In this document: one piece after another, positions 20,214 to 29,253 of the stretch
How positions within the stretch are numbered: position 1 is the first letter of the stretch
How the letters are laid out: each line of letters begins with the position of its first letter
Source: Lacihabitans sp. LS3-19
GTDB taxonomy: Bacteria > Bacteroidota > Bacteroidia > Cytophagales > Spirosomataceae
Assembly: GCF_024343575.1 (NCBI RefSeq)
Contig: NZ_RJUA01000006.1
Span: 62,001 to 126,000, forward strand
Length of the DNA stretch: 64,000 bases
Reading direction: 5' to 3'
Translations under genes and position numbers: made by a program
The notes under the pieces: model-generated
Told to the model about the DNA's origin: nothing
The model's input: only the letters and a program-made list of their open reading frames with translations
Databases searched by the model: none

Positions 20214-20960
20214 ATGAAAAAACTTCTTAAAATTTTAGCAGTCTTTATAGGTTTGGTGTTTTTAGTGGGGATCATTTCATATTTTATTTTCAATGAAAAA
20301 CTTCCCATAGGCGAAAACCCAAAAGAAGGTGATGAACTTGCACAAAAAATGCTGGTAGCATTAAATAAACCTGCTTGGGACTCAACCAATGTTCTAAGTT
20401 GGACTTTTAAAGGCCTTCATTCTTATGTTTGGGACAAAAAAAATAATTTGGTAGCAGTAAAATGGGATGACAAAGAAGTTTTATTAAACCTGGGTGATTG
20501 GCCAAAAGGTAAAGCCTTTGACAAAGGTGTCGAAATTACAGACAAACAATTAGATGTCTTAAGAGGCAAAGCCTACGCTTATTTTTGCAATGATTCCTAT
20601 TGGCTGATAGCCCCATTCAAAGTCTTTGATGAGGGGGTAAGTCGAAGCATTGTAAATACTGAAGACAATAAAAAAGCCTTGTTGGTCAGCTACAGTTCGG
20701 GCGGTGTTACACCGGGAGATTCTTATTTATGGTTTTTGGATGACCAAAATATCCCAGAATCATTTAAAATGTGGGTAAAAATTATTCCAATAGGTGGTGT
20801 AAAAGCCACTTGGGAAAATTGGACAAAATCTGAAACTGGCGTAATGGTTGCAAAAAATCATAAATTGGGGCCTATGAATGTGGATTGTAGTGCAATTAAA
20901 ATGGGTCTCAATTTAGAATCAATTGGTTTAAAGAGCGATTATTTTAAAGCAATTTTGTAA
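20214..20960 (+). CDS. membrane-anchored protein of unknown function
   Basis: A 248-residue protein with one N-terminal hydrophobic segment (residues 5-26) that could be a signal anchor, and a soluble domain. I do not recognise a family. Visible features are a Trp-rich beta-strand pattern (LSWTFKGLHSYVWDKKNNLVAVKWDDKEV, here spanning about 61-90), a central AYAYFCNDSYWLIAPFKVFD, and YSSGGVTPGDSYLWFLDD. The strand-turn pattern recalls outer-membrane lipoprotein-sorting folds such as LolA, but this is only an impression. It is 32 bp upstream of the permease gene in the same direction, so it is probably part of the same transcript. Confidence 0.65.
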   Translation: MKKLLKILAVFIGLVFLVGIISYFIFNEKLPIGENPKEGDELAQKMLVALNKPAWDSTNVLSWTFKGLHSYVWDKKNNLVAVKWDDKEVLLNLGDWPKGKAFDKGVEITDKQLDVLRGKAYAYFCNDSYWLIAPFKVFDEGVSRSIVNTEDNKKALLVSYSSGGVTPGDSYLWFLDDQNIPESFKMWVKIIPIGGVKATWENWTKSETGVMVAKNHKLGPMNVDCSAIKMGLNLESIGLKSDYFKAIL

Positions 20961-20992
20961 AATTTTAAAGATACATATAAATCAGAAATTGG

Positions 20993-22294
20993 ATGGATCA
21001 AAAACTAAAAAAGACTTTGTCACCACTTTTGCTTTGGGGTTTAGGCGTGGGTTACGTGATTTCGGGCATGTACTTTGGTTGGAATCTCGGCCTAGAAAAG
21101 GGAGGCGTTTTTGGGATGGCTGCGGCCACTTTTTTGGTGATTGTGATGTATGTTTGTTTTAGTTTTTCATATACCGAACTGGCCTGTGCCATACCCAAAG
21201 CAGGAGGAGGATTTGATTATGCAAATCGAGCTTTCGGCAAAAATCTGGGTTTTATAACTGGCTTGGCACAAATTATCGAGTTTGTCTTCGCTCCTCCTGC
21301 CATTGCCATTGCCATCGGAACTTATCTCAACCTTTCATTTCCAAATATTCCAGTTTTTGGGGCTGCATTTACGGTCTATTTGATATTTACTGGATTAAAT
21401 ATTTATGGGGTAAAGGCTGCTGCAACTTTTGAGTTGTTCGTTACAGTTCTGGCAGTTTTTGAATTATTGCTTTTTGCGGGAATTACATTGCCCCATTTTT
21501 CGACTACTCAATTTACACAAAAGGCTTCTGTAGATGGTTGGGCCGGGGCTTTTGCAGCATTGCCTTTTGCTATTTGGTTTTTTCTAGGTATCGAGGGGGT
21601 TGCTAATGTGGCCGAGGAAACCAAAAATCCTCAAAAAGACATTTTAAAGGGGTTTGGATCTGCTATATTGACCCTTGCTGCTTTATGTATTTTGGTATTT
21701 TTAGCCTCTGTGGGTGTTGGAGGATGGGAGAAAATAGTTTTTAACGCCGATGGCTCTGTTTCAGATTCGCCTTTGCCATTGGCCATGGCTTTGGTGGTAA
21801 GCAAAGACTCTATAATGTATCATTTACTAATCAGTATAGGTATATTCGGATTGGTTGCTTCTTTTCACGGATTGATTCTGGCTTCGGGTAGGGCCACAAT
21901 GGAGTTTGGAAAGTTGGGTTATGCTCCCAAAATTTTAGGAGAAGTAAGTCCAAAATTCAAAACACCGATGTTTGCTTTGCTTATAAATATGGCATTAGGA
22001 CTCATAGCTTTGGTATCGGGGAAAACAGGGGAGATTATAACGATAGCCGTTTTTGGAGCTTTGGTTTTATATATTATTTCGATGTTGTCTTTAATAAAAT
22101 TAAGAAATAGCGAGCCTAATTTAGAAAGACCTTTTAGGGTTCCTTTTTATCCAATCTTACCAATTTTAGCATTAATTATCGGAATAGTTTGCCTAATTTC
22201 CATGATTTATTTTAATCTGGTTTTGGCAGCTTTGTTTTTTGGCGTAATTCTGTTTTCATTTATTCTTTTTAGATACTTTTATAAAAAATATTGA
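20993..22294 (+). CDS. eat: ethanolamine permease-type APC transporter
   Basis: A 433-residue inner-membrane transporter with about twelve segments. It matches the APC-superfamily ethanolamine permease (Eat) rather than general amino-acid permeases: the opening WGLGVGYVISGMYFGWNLG, then FSFSYTELACAIPKAGGGFDYA, then IEFVFAPPAIAIAIG, and the central FFLGIEGVANVAEET. It would import ethanolamine or a related small amine by proton symport. It begins a tightly spaced series with the ligase, Fe-alcohol dehydrogenase, C26 hydrolase and aldehyde dehydrogenase genes (gaps 27, 14 and 2 bp and a 20-bp overlap), and so sets the likely substrate of that pathway. No ammonia lyase (EutB/EutC) gene is nearby. 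Confidence 0.85.
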   Translation: MDQKLKKTLSPLLLWGLGVGYVISGMYFGWNLGLEKGGVFGMAAATFLVIVMYVCFSFSYTELACAIPKAGGGFDYANRAFGKNLGFITGLAQIIEFVFAPPAIAIAIGTYLNLSFPNIPVFGAAFTVYLIFTGLNIYGVKAAATFELFVTVLAVFELLLFAGITLPHFSTTQFTQKASVDGWAGAFAALPFAIWFFLGIEGVANVAEETKNPQKDILKGFGSAILTLAALCILVFLASVGVGGWEKIVFNADGSVSDSPLPLAMALVVSKDSIMYHLLISIGIFGLVASFHGLILASGRATMEFGKLGYAPKILGEVSPKFKTPMFALLINMALGLIALVSGKTGEIITIAVFGALVLYIISMLSLIKLRNSEPNLERPFRVPFYPILPILALIIGIVCLISMIYFNLVLAALFFGVILFSFILFRYFYKKY

Positions 22295-22321
22295 GCTAAA
22301 TAATTTTCAAAATTGCGTTTT

Positions 22322-23674
22322 ATGTCTGAAAATGAAATTATAGAATATGTTAAAAACCATCCAAGTGGCCGAGTTAAAATTGCCGTTGCTGATATTGATG
22401 GTGTTTTAAGAGGTAAATATATTTCGACCGAAAAATTCATGTCCATAATCAATAATTCATTTGGATTTTGTAATGTGATTTTTGGCTGGGACATGGCCGA
22501 TGTTGCTTATGACAATACAAATTACACTGGCTGGCATTCTGGGTATCCGGATGCAAATACCCAAATAGATTTAAATACTTTCCGTAAAATTCCTTGGGAA
22601 AATGATGTGCCGTTTTTTTTAGGTGAAATGATTGAAGGAAGCGAAAATCATGTTTGTCCGAGACAATTGCTCAAAAGAATAGAAAATCAAGCCAAAGAAA
22701 TGGGTTACAAACCTTTGGTTTCTCAGGAATTCGAATGGTTTAATTTTGAAGAAACACCGCAAAGTGCAGCAGACAAAAACTTTCAAAGTTTAAAGCCGCT
22801 TACACCTGGAATGTTTGGGTACTCTATTTTAAGAAGTTCGCAACGTAACGATTTCTTTTCTGCCATTTTTGATAATCTAAAAGCTTTCGATGTGCCAATT
22901 GAAGGTTTACATACCGAAACTGGACCCGGCGTTTATGAAGCGGCTATTCAATATGGACCAACCTTGGAAGCTGCCGATAGAGCTATTTTGTTTAAAACGG
23001 CCATCAAAGAAATTGCCTATAAACATGGAATTATGGCGACTTTTATGGCAAAAATTAACGAAGACCTACCCGGCTGCGGAGGACATGTGCACCAAAGCAT
23101 TTGGGATGCTGAAGGTAAAAACAATCTCTTCTTTGATGCCAATGATTTAAATAATATGAGTCCTTTGATGAAGAGTTTTGTAGCAGGTCAGTTGCTTTGT
23201 TTACCCGAAATACTTCCTTTGATTGCTCCTACTATAAATTCCTACAAAAGACTAGTAGAAGGGGCTTGGGCACCGACTACACTTACTTGGGGTGTTGACA
23301 ACCGAACGGTGGCTTTAAGAGCATTGACAGGAGGAAATAAATCTTGCAGGTTAGAAACCCGTGTGGTAGGTGCTGATACCAACCCATATTTGGCCATTGC
23401 GGCATGCTTGTCTGCTGGCTTGTATGGTATTAAGCATAATTTGGAATTAAAACAGCCCGCAACAATTGGAAATGGTTATACCGATGAAAGCAACGGAAGG
23501 TTATCAAAAAATTTAATTGATGCTACCCATAAAATGAAGGAGTCTAAGATTGCAAACGAACTTTTGGGTGAATCATTTGTTAATCATTTTGCACAAACTA
23601 GGGAATGGGAGTGGAGAGAATTCTCGAAAAAAGTTACTGATTGGGAGTTAAAAAGATATTTTGAAATAATTTAA
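22322..23674 (+). CDS. glutamine-synthetase-like gamma-glutamyl-amine ligase
   Basis: ATG at 22322 (450 residues) is preferred to the TTG at 22313. The protein has the type-I glutamine synthetase plan: N-terminal beta-grasp domain (VKIAVADIDGVLRGKYI) and a catalytic domain with metal-site stretches (LVSQEFEWFNFE, LHTETGPGVYE, LPGCGGHVHQSIW) and glutamate/ATP-site stretches (NRTVALRAL, RLETRVVGADTNPYLA). The adenylylation loop typical of biosynthetic GlnA is not visible. PuuA and GlnA3/GlnA4-type members ligate glutamate to polyamines or ethanolamine. Its place between an ethanolamine permease and an alcohol dehydrogenase argues for gamma-glutamylethanolamide synthesis (inference). A spare glutamine synthetase is the alternative. 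Confidence 0.85.
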   Translation: MSENEIIEYVKNHPSGRVKIAVADIDGVLRGKYISTEKFMSIINNSFGFCNVIFGWDMADVAYDNTNYTGWHSGYPDANTQIDLNTFRKIPWENDVPFFLGEMIEGSENHVCPRQLLKRIENQAKEMGYKPLVSQEFEWFNFEETPQSAADKNFQSLKPLTPGMFGYSILRSSQRNDFFSAIFDNLKAFDVPIEGLHTETGPGVYEAAIQYGPTLEAADRAILFKTAIKEIAYKHGIMATFMAKINEDLPGCGGHVHQSIWDAEGKNNLFFDANDLNNMSPLMKSFVAGQLLCLPEILPLIAPTINSYKRLVEGAWAPTTLTWGVDNRTVALRALTGGNKSCRLETRVVGADTNPYLAIAACLSAGLYGIKHNLELKQPATIGNGYTDESNGRLSKNLIDATHKMKESKIANELLGESFVNHFAQTREWEWREFSKKVTDWELKRYFEII

Positions 23675-23688
23675 TATAAAACTAAACT

Positions 23689-24825
23689 ATGATTTCACAG
23701 TTTAATTTTCCTACAACTATCCGATTTGGTGCTGGCGTAGTGAAAGAGTTGGCAGTATACTTAAAGAAAAATGATTTGTCGAAACCATTAATTGTTACTG
23801 ATAATACTGTAAAGGAATTGTCATTTTTTAAAGAAATACTCAATGACCTCTCGGTAGCAGGAATTTCGACTGAAGTGTTTTCAAATATTCATAAAAATCC
23901 CGTAAAATCTGATGTATATGCCGGAACTGAGGCGTATGATGCTACAGAAAGAGATTGTATTGTCGGAATAGGCGGAGGTGCTGCCTTAGATGTAGCAAGA
24001 GCGATTTTATTGCGTATCAATCACAGAGAAGATTTATTTAAATATGATGATTTGATTGGTGGTGATGTTTATGTAACCAACGATGTGCCTCATTTTATTA
24101 CCATACCTACCACTGCCGGCACTGGCAGCGAGGTGGGTCGAAGTGCTATAATTGCCGACGATGAAACCCATCAAAAGAAAATATTATTTGCTCCAAAATT
24201 ATTGGCAAAAATTGTATTTGCCGATCCGATGTTGACTATCGAACTGCCTGATTTTATTACAGCAGCAACAGGAATGGACGCATTGACACATAATATGGAA
24301 GCCTATTTGGCTAAAAACTTTCATCCACTTTGTGATGGAATAGCTTTAGAAGGCATGCGATTAATTAATGAATCGATTGTAAAAGCTACTAAAAACCCAG
24401 ATGTGGAGGCAAGAAGTAATATGTTGATGGGCTCTATGATGGGTGCCATTGCGTTTCAGAAAGGCCTTGGAGTGGTACATTCATTGGCCCATCCTATGTC
24501 TTCTTTGCTAGATACTCACCATGGATTGGCCAATGCCGTGAACTTGCCTTATGGTATGAAATTTAACCTTGCTGGCAACGAAGCTCGGTTTACAAGAATG
24601 GCACAATCTTTTGATTTGAATGATACCTCTCCAGAGTCTGTCATCAAGCATTTGTTTGAATTAAACTCTGACATCAATATTCCCCATAAACTGTCGGCTG
24701 TGGGCGTAAAACCAAAACATATCGAAACGTTGGCTGAATTGGCTTTGGCAGATTTTGCCCATCCCAACAATCCAAAACCGGTAAGTAGAGAAGACTTCAA
24801 AAATTTGTACTTAGAGGCTCTATAA
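23689..24825 (+). CDS. iron-containing alcohol dehydrogenase
   Basis: A 378-residue group-III alcohol dehydrogenase. The N-terminal Rossmann part has the NAD(P)-binding GIGGGAALDVARA motif. TTAGTGSEVGRSAI follows. The C-terminal helical part carries the metal-ligand region with GLGVVHSLAHPMSS and THHGLANAVNLP, both metal histidines being present. It should oxidise a primary alcohol to an aldehyde, or the reverse. It lies 14 bp after the ligase and 2 bp before the C26 hydrolase, at the place where a Puu operon would carry the FAD amine oxidase PuuB. That swap suits an amino-alcohol substrate, whose free end is a hydroxyl group once the amine is glutamylated. Confidence 0.92.
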   Translation: MISQFNFPTTIRFGAGVVKELAVYLKKNDLSKPLIVTDNTVKELSFFKEILNDLSVAGISTEVFSNIHKNPVKSDVYAGTEAYDATERDCIVGIGGGAALDVARAILLRINHREDLFKYDDLIGGDVYVTNDVPHFITIPTTAGTGSEVGRSAIIADDETHQKKILFAPKLLAKIVFADPMLTIELPDFITAATGMDALTHNMEAYLAKNFHPLCDGIALEGMRLINESIVKATKNPDVEARSNMLMGSMMGAIAFQKGLGVVHSLAHPMSSLLDTHHGLANAVNLPYGMKFNLAGNEARFTRMAQSFDLNDTSPESVIKHLFELNSDINIPHKLSAVGVKPKHIETLAELALADFAHPNNPKPVSREDFKNLYLEAL

Positions 24826-24827
24826 AA

Positions 24828-25547
24828 ATGGCACTGAAAATAGGCATAACGCAAACCGAAACTAAAGGGCATAATTATCCAAAATGGATATTAGACAGTG
24901 GTGAAGAGATTGAATTGGTTGAATTATCATACGAAAAATATAATCTTGAGGAAATATCTATTTGCGATGGGGTACTTTTTACAGGGGGCATTGATATTCA
25001 CCCCAATAACTTTATTCCTGACTTTGAAGGGTCCTACCCCAATTCCCCTTCTGATTTTTCGTACCAAAGAGATAAGTATGAATTTGAAGTACTATCAATT
25101 TGTTTAGAAAAAAAGATCCCAATTTTAGGAATATGCAGAGGTTTACAACTATTTAATATATTTTTCGACGGAACCTTGGTGTTGGATATTGGGCCAGAAG
25201 GATGTAAAGCCCATAAAGAAGAAGAAAGTAAAGACAAATGCCACAAGGTTGAACTTGTGAAAGATTCAATGTTAAATAAAATTGTAAAACTAGATTCAGG
25301 TATATGCAATAGTGCCCACCATCAAGTAATAGATAAACTAGGACTAGGTCTTAAAATTGGTGCACATGATGAGCAAGGGTTAATAGAGGCAATAGAATTG
25401 ATAAATCCAGAAAATCAATTTTTAATGGCTGTTCAGTGGCATCCTGAAAGAATACCTGACAAAGAAAGTCCACTTACAAAAAACATAAAAGAAGCATTTT
25501 TAGCAGCATCAAAACTATATTCAAATCATGTCATTGTCAATATTTAA
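24828..25547 (+). CDS. gamma-glutamyl hydrolase, peptidase C26 / class-I amidotransferase-like
   Basis: A 239-residue protein of the PuuD-like C26 family. The nucleophile Cys is in ILGICRGLQLFN, and the catalytic His-Glu pair in AVQWHPERIPD. The substrate-side motif GVLFTGGIDIHP is intact (family form: G.LL.GG.D..P). PuuD cleaves gamma-glutamyl-GABA to glutamate and GABA. In this operon the predicted substrate is the oxidised gamma-glutamyl product, for example gamma-glutamylglycine (inference). The start is 2 bp after the dehydrogenase stop, and its 3' end overlaps the aldehyde dehydrogenase start by 20 bp, so translation is very likely coupled. Confidence 0.88.
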   Translation: MALKIGITQTETKGHNYPKWILDSGEEIELVELSYEKYNLEEISICDGVLFTGGIDIHPNNFIPDFEGSYPNSPSDFSYQRDKYEFEVLSICLEKKIPILGICRGLQLFNIFFDGTLVLDIGPEGCKAHKEEESKDKCHKVELVKDSMLNKIVKLDSGICNSAHHQVIDKLGLGLKIGAHDEQGLIEAIELINPENQFLMAVQWHPERIPDKESPLTKNIKEAFLAASKLYSNHVIVNI

Positions 25548-26898
25548 TCCTGCAAATGGGAATCTTATTACCGAAGTTCCAACAGATAGTCAAGAAAGTT
25601 TACATCTAAAATTCGAAAAACTTAGTTCAGCCCAAAACAGCTGGAAAATGATTTCTTTGTTAAATAGGATGGCTATTATTCAAAAATTTAGCGATTTGTT
25701 AGCGTCAAATATTGATGAATTAGCATCAATATTAAGTTCAGAGGTAGGAAAACCACTTAATCAAGCCAAAAATGAAATAAATGGTGCCAGAACCAGAATC
25801 GCTTGGCTTTTAGCAAATGCCGAAAAATATTTGAGCGATGAAATCATGTCAGAAACACCTGGAATGACAGAAAAAATCGTTTATGAGCCTTTGGGTATCG
25901 TTTGCAATATTTCGGCTTGGAATTATCCGTATTTGGTAGGAATCAATGTGATAGTTCCAGCACTTTTGGCAGGAAATGGTGTTTTTTATAAACCATCAGA
26001 ATTTGCGACTTTAACAGGTTTAAAAATCGAAGAAATGCTTTTAAAAGCGGGCCTTCCAGAAAATACTTTTGAGATTGCCATCGGAAAAGGAGAGGTGGGA
26101 AATATGCTTTTAGAAATGCCTTTAGATGGATATTACTTCACAGGATCTTACAAAACGGGCGATTATATATACCAAAAAGTAGCGTCTAAAATGGTGCCTT
26201 GCCAATTGGAATTAGGCGGCAAAGACCCGCTTTATGTTACTGATGATATTGCTGATATAAAAAATGTTGCAATAGGAACCGCCGATGGGGCATTTTATAA
26301 TAATGGACAAAGCTGCTGTGCCGTCGAAAGGATTTATGTACATGAAAAAGTGTACGATGCTTATGTTGAGTCTTTTATAAATGAGGTAAATTCATGGACA
26401 ATAGGCGAGCCAAGTCAAGAGGGTGTTTACATTGCAGCGATAACACGTGAAGACCAAATCAAAGTATTGGAAAATCAGGTAAAAGATGCCCTCGAAAAAG
26501 GTGCAAAATTGCTAACAGGTGGCAAACGCATCGATAAAAAAGGAAATTATTTTGAGCCAACGGTTTTGACAAATGTCAACAACCAAATGTTGGTGATGCA
26601 AGAAGAATCTTTTGGACCCATTATCGGAATCATGAAAGTGTCGTCAGACGCCGAGGCAATAAATCTTATGAATGATACAAGCTACGGTTTAACTGCTTCA
26701 GTTTATGCAGATTCGAAAGAAAGAGCCAATGAGATATTGCCAAAATTGAATGCAGGCAGTGCTTATTGGAACTGTTGCGACAGGGTTTCTGCAGCTTTAC
26801 CTTGGAGTGGAAGAAAACACTCAGGCTTTGGTGCCACGCTTTCGCACGCAGGTTTGAGAGCATTTACACAGCCTAAAGCCTATCATTTGAGAGGATAA
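25528..26898 (+). CDS. aldehyde dehydrogenase
   Basis: A 456-residue NAD(P)-dependent aldehyde dehydrogenase. Visible motifs are the nucleotide-binding ISAWNYPYLVG and FYKPSEFA, the FTGSYKTG turn, the general base in LELGGKDPLYV, the catalytic Cys in NNGQSCCAVER, and the late EESFGPIIGIM. It would oxidise the aldehyde formed by the upstream Fe-alcohol dehydrogenase to an acid. The ATG at 25528 lies inside the end of the C26 gene and is supported by the MSLSIFNPANG opening typical of the family. It ends 48 bp before the DUF1080 gene. The order permease, ligase, dehydrogenase, hydrolase, dehydrogenase supports a gamma-glutamylated intermediate. Confidence 0.93.
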   Translation: MSLSIFNPANGNLITEVPTDSQESLHLKFEKLSSAQNSWKMISLLNRMAIIQKFSDLLASNIDELASILSSEVGKPLNQAKNEINGARTRIAWLLANAEKYLSDEIMSETPGMTEKIVYEPLGIVCNISAWNYPYLVGINVIVPALLAGNGVFYKPSEFATLTGLKIEEMLLKAGLPENTFEIAIGKGEVGNMLLEMPLDGYYFTGSYKTGDYIYQKVASKMVPCQLELGGKDPLYVTDDIADIKNVAIGTADGAFYNNGQSCCAVERIYVHEKVYDAYVESFINEVNSWTIGEPSQEGVYIAAITREDQIKVLENQVKDALEKGAKLLTGGKRIDKKGNYFEPTVLTNVNNQMLVMQEESFGPIIGIMKVSSDAEAINLMNDTSYGLTASVYADSKERANEILPKLNAGSAYWNCCDRVSAALPWSGRKHSGFGATLSHAGLRAFTQPKAYHLRG

Positions 26899-26946
26899 AA
26901 TCCTATTAATATAAATATACGCCTTAATTAAAAAATAATAAGTACA

Positions 26947-27678
26947 ATGAAAAATGTCTCAATTCTATTCCTTTTTTTAGCCATTTCTTTAGCTTTTTTA
27001 TCTTGTCAAGATAAGCCTACACCTGTAAATACACTATCTGAAAACGAAATCTCAGAGGGATGGAAATTATTATTTGACGGAAAAACTACAGAAGGCTGGC
27101 ATTTGTATAATAGAGGAAATACACCTTCGGCATGGATAGTAAAAGATGACGAATTGTTATGTAATCCAGATACTTTTGAAGTAGAGCATGGTGATCTACT
27201 TTCCAATGTTACTTATGAAAACTTTGATTTAAAATTTGATTGGAAAATATCTGAGGCAGGAAATTCTGGTGTTTTTATAAATGTGCAAGAAGCTGAGCAA
27301 TATCCTAGGGCATGGACCACTGGTCCTGAGTTACAATTATTAGATAATCTTGGGATTCATAAAGAATATTTAAACGACACCACTCATTGGGCTGGATGTT
27401 TATATGGTTTCAAATCAACTTTAAATGCGGCTACTTATAAACCTGCCGGACAATGGAATGATGCTAGAATACTACAAGAAAATGGAAAAGTAAGCTTTTG
27501 GTTAAATGGGGTACAAACTGCTGAGCAAGACCTAAAAACCCCAGAATGGCAAGAAATGGTAGCGAAAAGCGGTTTTAAAACTTTTTCGGATTATGGCAAA
27601 TCAACCAAAGGCCACATAGCCTTACAAGATTGGTCAAAAGGCGTTTCTTTTCGAAATATTAAGATTAAAAGTCTTTAA
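26947..27678 (+). CDS. DUF1080 lipoprotein (3-keto-disaccharide hydrolase family)
   Basis: A 243-residue protein with a lipoprotein signal ending LAFLSC, then one concanavalin-like jelly-roll domain. The family pattern GWKLLFDGKTTEGWHLY, the central LKFDWKISEAGNSGVFI and the closing GHIALQDWSKGVSFRNIKIK identify DUF1080. Members have been tied to 3-keto-glycoside hydrolysis and to sugar oxidation loci with ThuA and PVC-type heme proteins, several of which are encoded within 6 kb. It is 48 bp after the aldehyde dehydrogenase and may be read from the same promoter, though its role in amine use is not apparent. It converges with the acyltransferase gene, 10 bp away. Confidence 0.9.
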   Translation: MKNVSILFLFLAISLAFLSCQDKPTPVNTLSENEISEGWKLLFDGKTTEGWHLYNRGNTPSAWIVKDDELLCNPDTFEVEHGDLLSNVTYENFDLKFDWKISEAGNSGVFINVQEAEQYPRAWTTGPELQLLDNLGIHKEYLNDTTHWAGCLYGFKSTLNAATYKPAGQWNDARILQENGKVSFWLNGVQTAEQDLKTPEWQEMVAKSGFKTFSDYGKSTKGHIALQDWSKGVSFRNIKIKSL

Positions 27679-27688
27679 GTTTTAAAAT

Positions 27689-28741
27689 TTATTTTTTTAA
27701 AATCCATTTTCTAACGGGCTCTTCGTAATATTTAAAAATCATAATTGATACATAAATCAGTACGATTGGACTTATGAATTTATCAAGGGTGCTTCCAAAA
27801 ACCAGTTTCGAATATTCACGGATTGGAACCTGCAAAAGGTATATTGAATAACTAGCTCCACCAAGTAAAACGAGTGTATTTGATCCCAAAAACTTACTTA
27901 TTGGTGAACTTTCAGATGCAATTTGAAATATTAAAACACCTACCAAAACGATAGCTAAACTTAATAAATAGATATTGTTTGAAAAAGACAAAATCATTAA
28001 AATCAAAACAATATTTAAAGAAACCATACCAGATTTTCCTAGGAAAACAGACTGAGTTAGAATATAAATTCGGCACAACAAAAGGCCAAAAATGAATTCA
28101 AATGCCCGTAAAATGGGTAATGGCAATTGGTAAGCTTCAAGACCGATTTTTACAACTTCACCAGGTGCTAGTATTGGTGTAGCGAAATAAACAATGGCTA
28201 TACCTACCAAAAAGGTAAGCATATATACATTTTTAAGAGAACGTTTGTTGATATAATTCCAGATAAAAGGGAAAATTAAATAGAAGAAAAACTCTACAGA
28301 AAGTGTCCATGCCTGAAATAGCCAGGCATAGCCCATACCGGTGTTTTTTAAAGTCCACGACTGGGTCATCGTAAGAACCGAGGCTATGGAATGTAAATCA
28401 AGGCTTTGATATACAAAAGGCAATACCAATAAAAGTGCTAAAAAATATACGGGGTATAAACGTGAAAACCTTGCCTTATAAAACTTGAATAAAAACGACT
28501 TATTAAAATGAATTTCTGGATAATTATAAGCTAAAATAAAACCAGATAAAATAAAAAAGAGACCAACACCTAAGTATCCGTGGCTTAAAAAATTGATGAT
28601 TTTGTCATTTAAACCTGCTTTTGTTGCAAAACTTAAGCCGCTGTGAAACAGCAAAACATAAAATGCAGCAAAAAACCGAATTCCTGTTAAAGATTTGATG
28701 GATTTTCTTTTAAGTTCTTTCGAATCTTTCTGGAAGGGCAT
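27689..28741 (-). CDS. acyltransferase family 3 (OafA/NodX-type) membrane protein
   Basis: A 350-residue inner-membrane protein with about ten segments. It shows family 3 marks: the opening LTGIRFFAAFYVLLFHSG with the conserved His, the R/K-rich loop FKFYKARFSRLYPVYFLAL, and WTLSVEFFFYLIFPF. Such enzymes move acyl groups onto extracytoplasmic sugars. It is the last gene of the minus-strand series ThuA, heme protein, FKBP, acyltransferase, 53 bp after FKBP. A second, unrelated-looking family member sits in the leucine operon (44479-45633). The acceptor is unknown. Confidence 0.9.
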   Translation of the reverse strand: MPFQKDSKELKRKSIKSLTGIRFFAAFYVLLFHSGLSFATKAGLNDKIINFLSHGYLGVGLFFILSGFILAYNYPEIHFNKSFLFKFYKARFSRLYPVYFLALLLVLPFVYQSLDLHSIASVLTMTQSWTLKNTGMGYAWLFQAWTLSVEFFFYLIFPFIWNYINKRSLKNVYMLTFLVGIAIVYFATPILAPGEVVKIGLEAYQLPLPILRAFEFIFGLLLCRIYILTQSVFLGKSGMVSLNIVLILMILSFSNNIYLLSLAIVLVGVLIFQIASESSPISKFLGSNTLVLLGGASYSIYLLQVPIREYSKLVFGSTLDKFISPIVLIYVSIMIFKYYEEPVRKWILKK

Positions 28742-28794
28742 TCTAATAATTTATTCTGTGGGCAAAGATATTAAAATTTAGGTAAATTCATTTT

Positions 28795-29253
28795 TTACTC
28801 ATGAGCAGCCAAAACTTCAATATCAAAAACCAAGGGTGAATTCGGTGGAATCGGGCCTCCACCGCCCGAACCATAACCCAAACTGGAAGGAAAAATTAAT
28901 ATTCCTTTTTCACCCACCTTCAATTTTGCAATTCCCTCATCAAAGCCAGGTACAACCTGACCTATTCCTAAAATAAAATTAAATGATCCTTCATCAAATG
29001 ACTTTCCGGACAATAAATGCCCGGAATACTTTACTTTTACAGACTGCCCTTTTTTAAGAAGCTTTCCAGAAGGGTTGGCTTCCACCAGAACAAATCGCAA
29101 TCCACTTTGGGACTTTTCCGTGATTTTTAAATTATTGTCTGCGATGTATTTTTCTATTTGTGGCTCCTCAGGGAGGCTTTCTTTTTGCTTATTCCCGCAT
29201 GATAAACCGGAAACTAAAACTATAATTAATACTACATTTTTTAATTTAATCAT
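28795..29253 (-). CDS. FKBP-type peptidyl-prolyl isomerase lipoprotein
   Basis: A 152-residue protein with a lipoprotein signal ending VSGLSC, a short spacer, and one FKBP domain (about 55-150). Family motifs are VKVKYSGHLLSGKSFDEG, VVPGFDEGIAKLKVGEKG and the SLGYGSGGGGPIPPNSPLVFDIEVL end. It should speed prolyl isomerisation in the periplasm or at a membrane surface. Its start overlaps the stop of the large heme protein by 4 bp, so the two are coupled and it may help that protein fold (inference). It resembles the second domain of the FKBP lipoprotein at 40895. Confidence 0.93.
   Translation of the reverse strand: MIKLKNVVLIIVLVSGLSCGNKQKESLPEEPQIEKYIADNNLKITEKSQSGLRFVLVEANPSGKLLKKGQSVKVKYSGHLLSGKSFDEGSFNFILGIGQVVPGFDEGIAKLKVGEKGILIFPSSLGYGSGGGGPIPPNSPLVFDIEVLAAHE

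Noticed and set aside
20993-26898. Classical Puu putrescine operon
   Set aside because: No PuuB-type FAD oxidase is present; the permease resembles Eat rather than PuuP, and an Fe-alcohol dehydrogenase takes the oxidase position.
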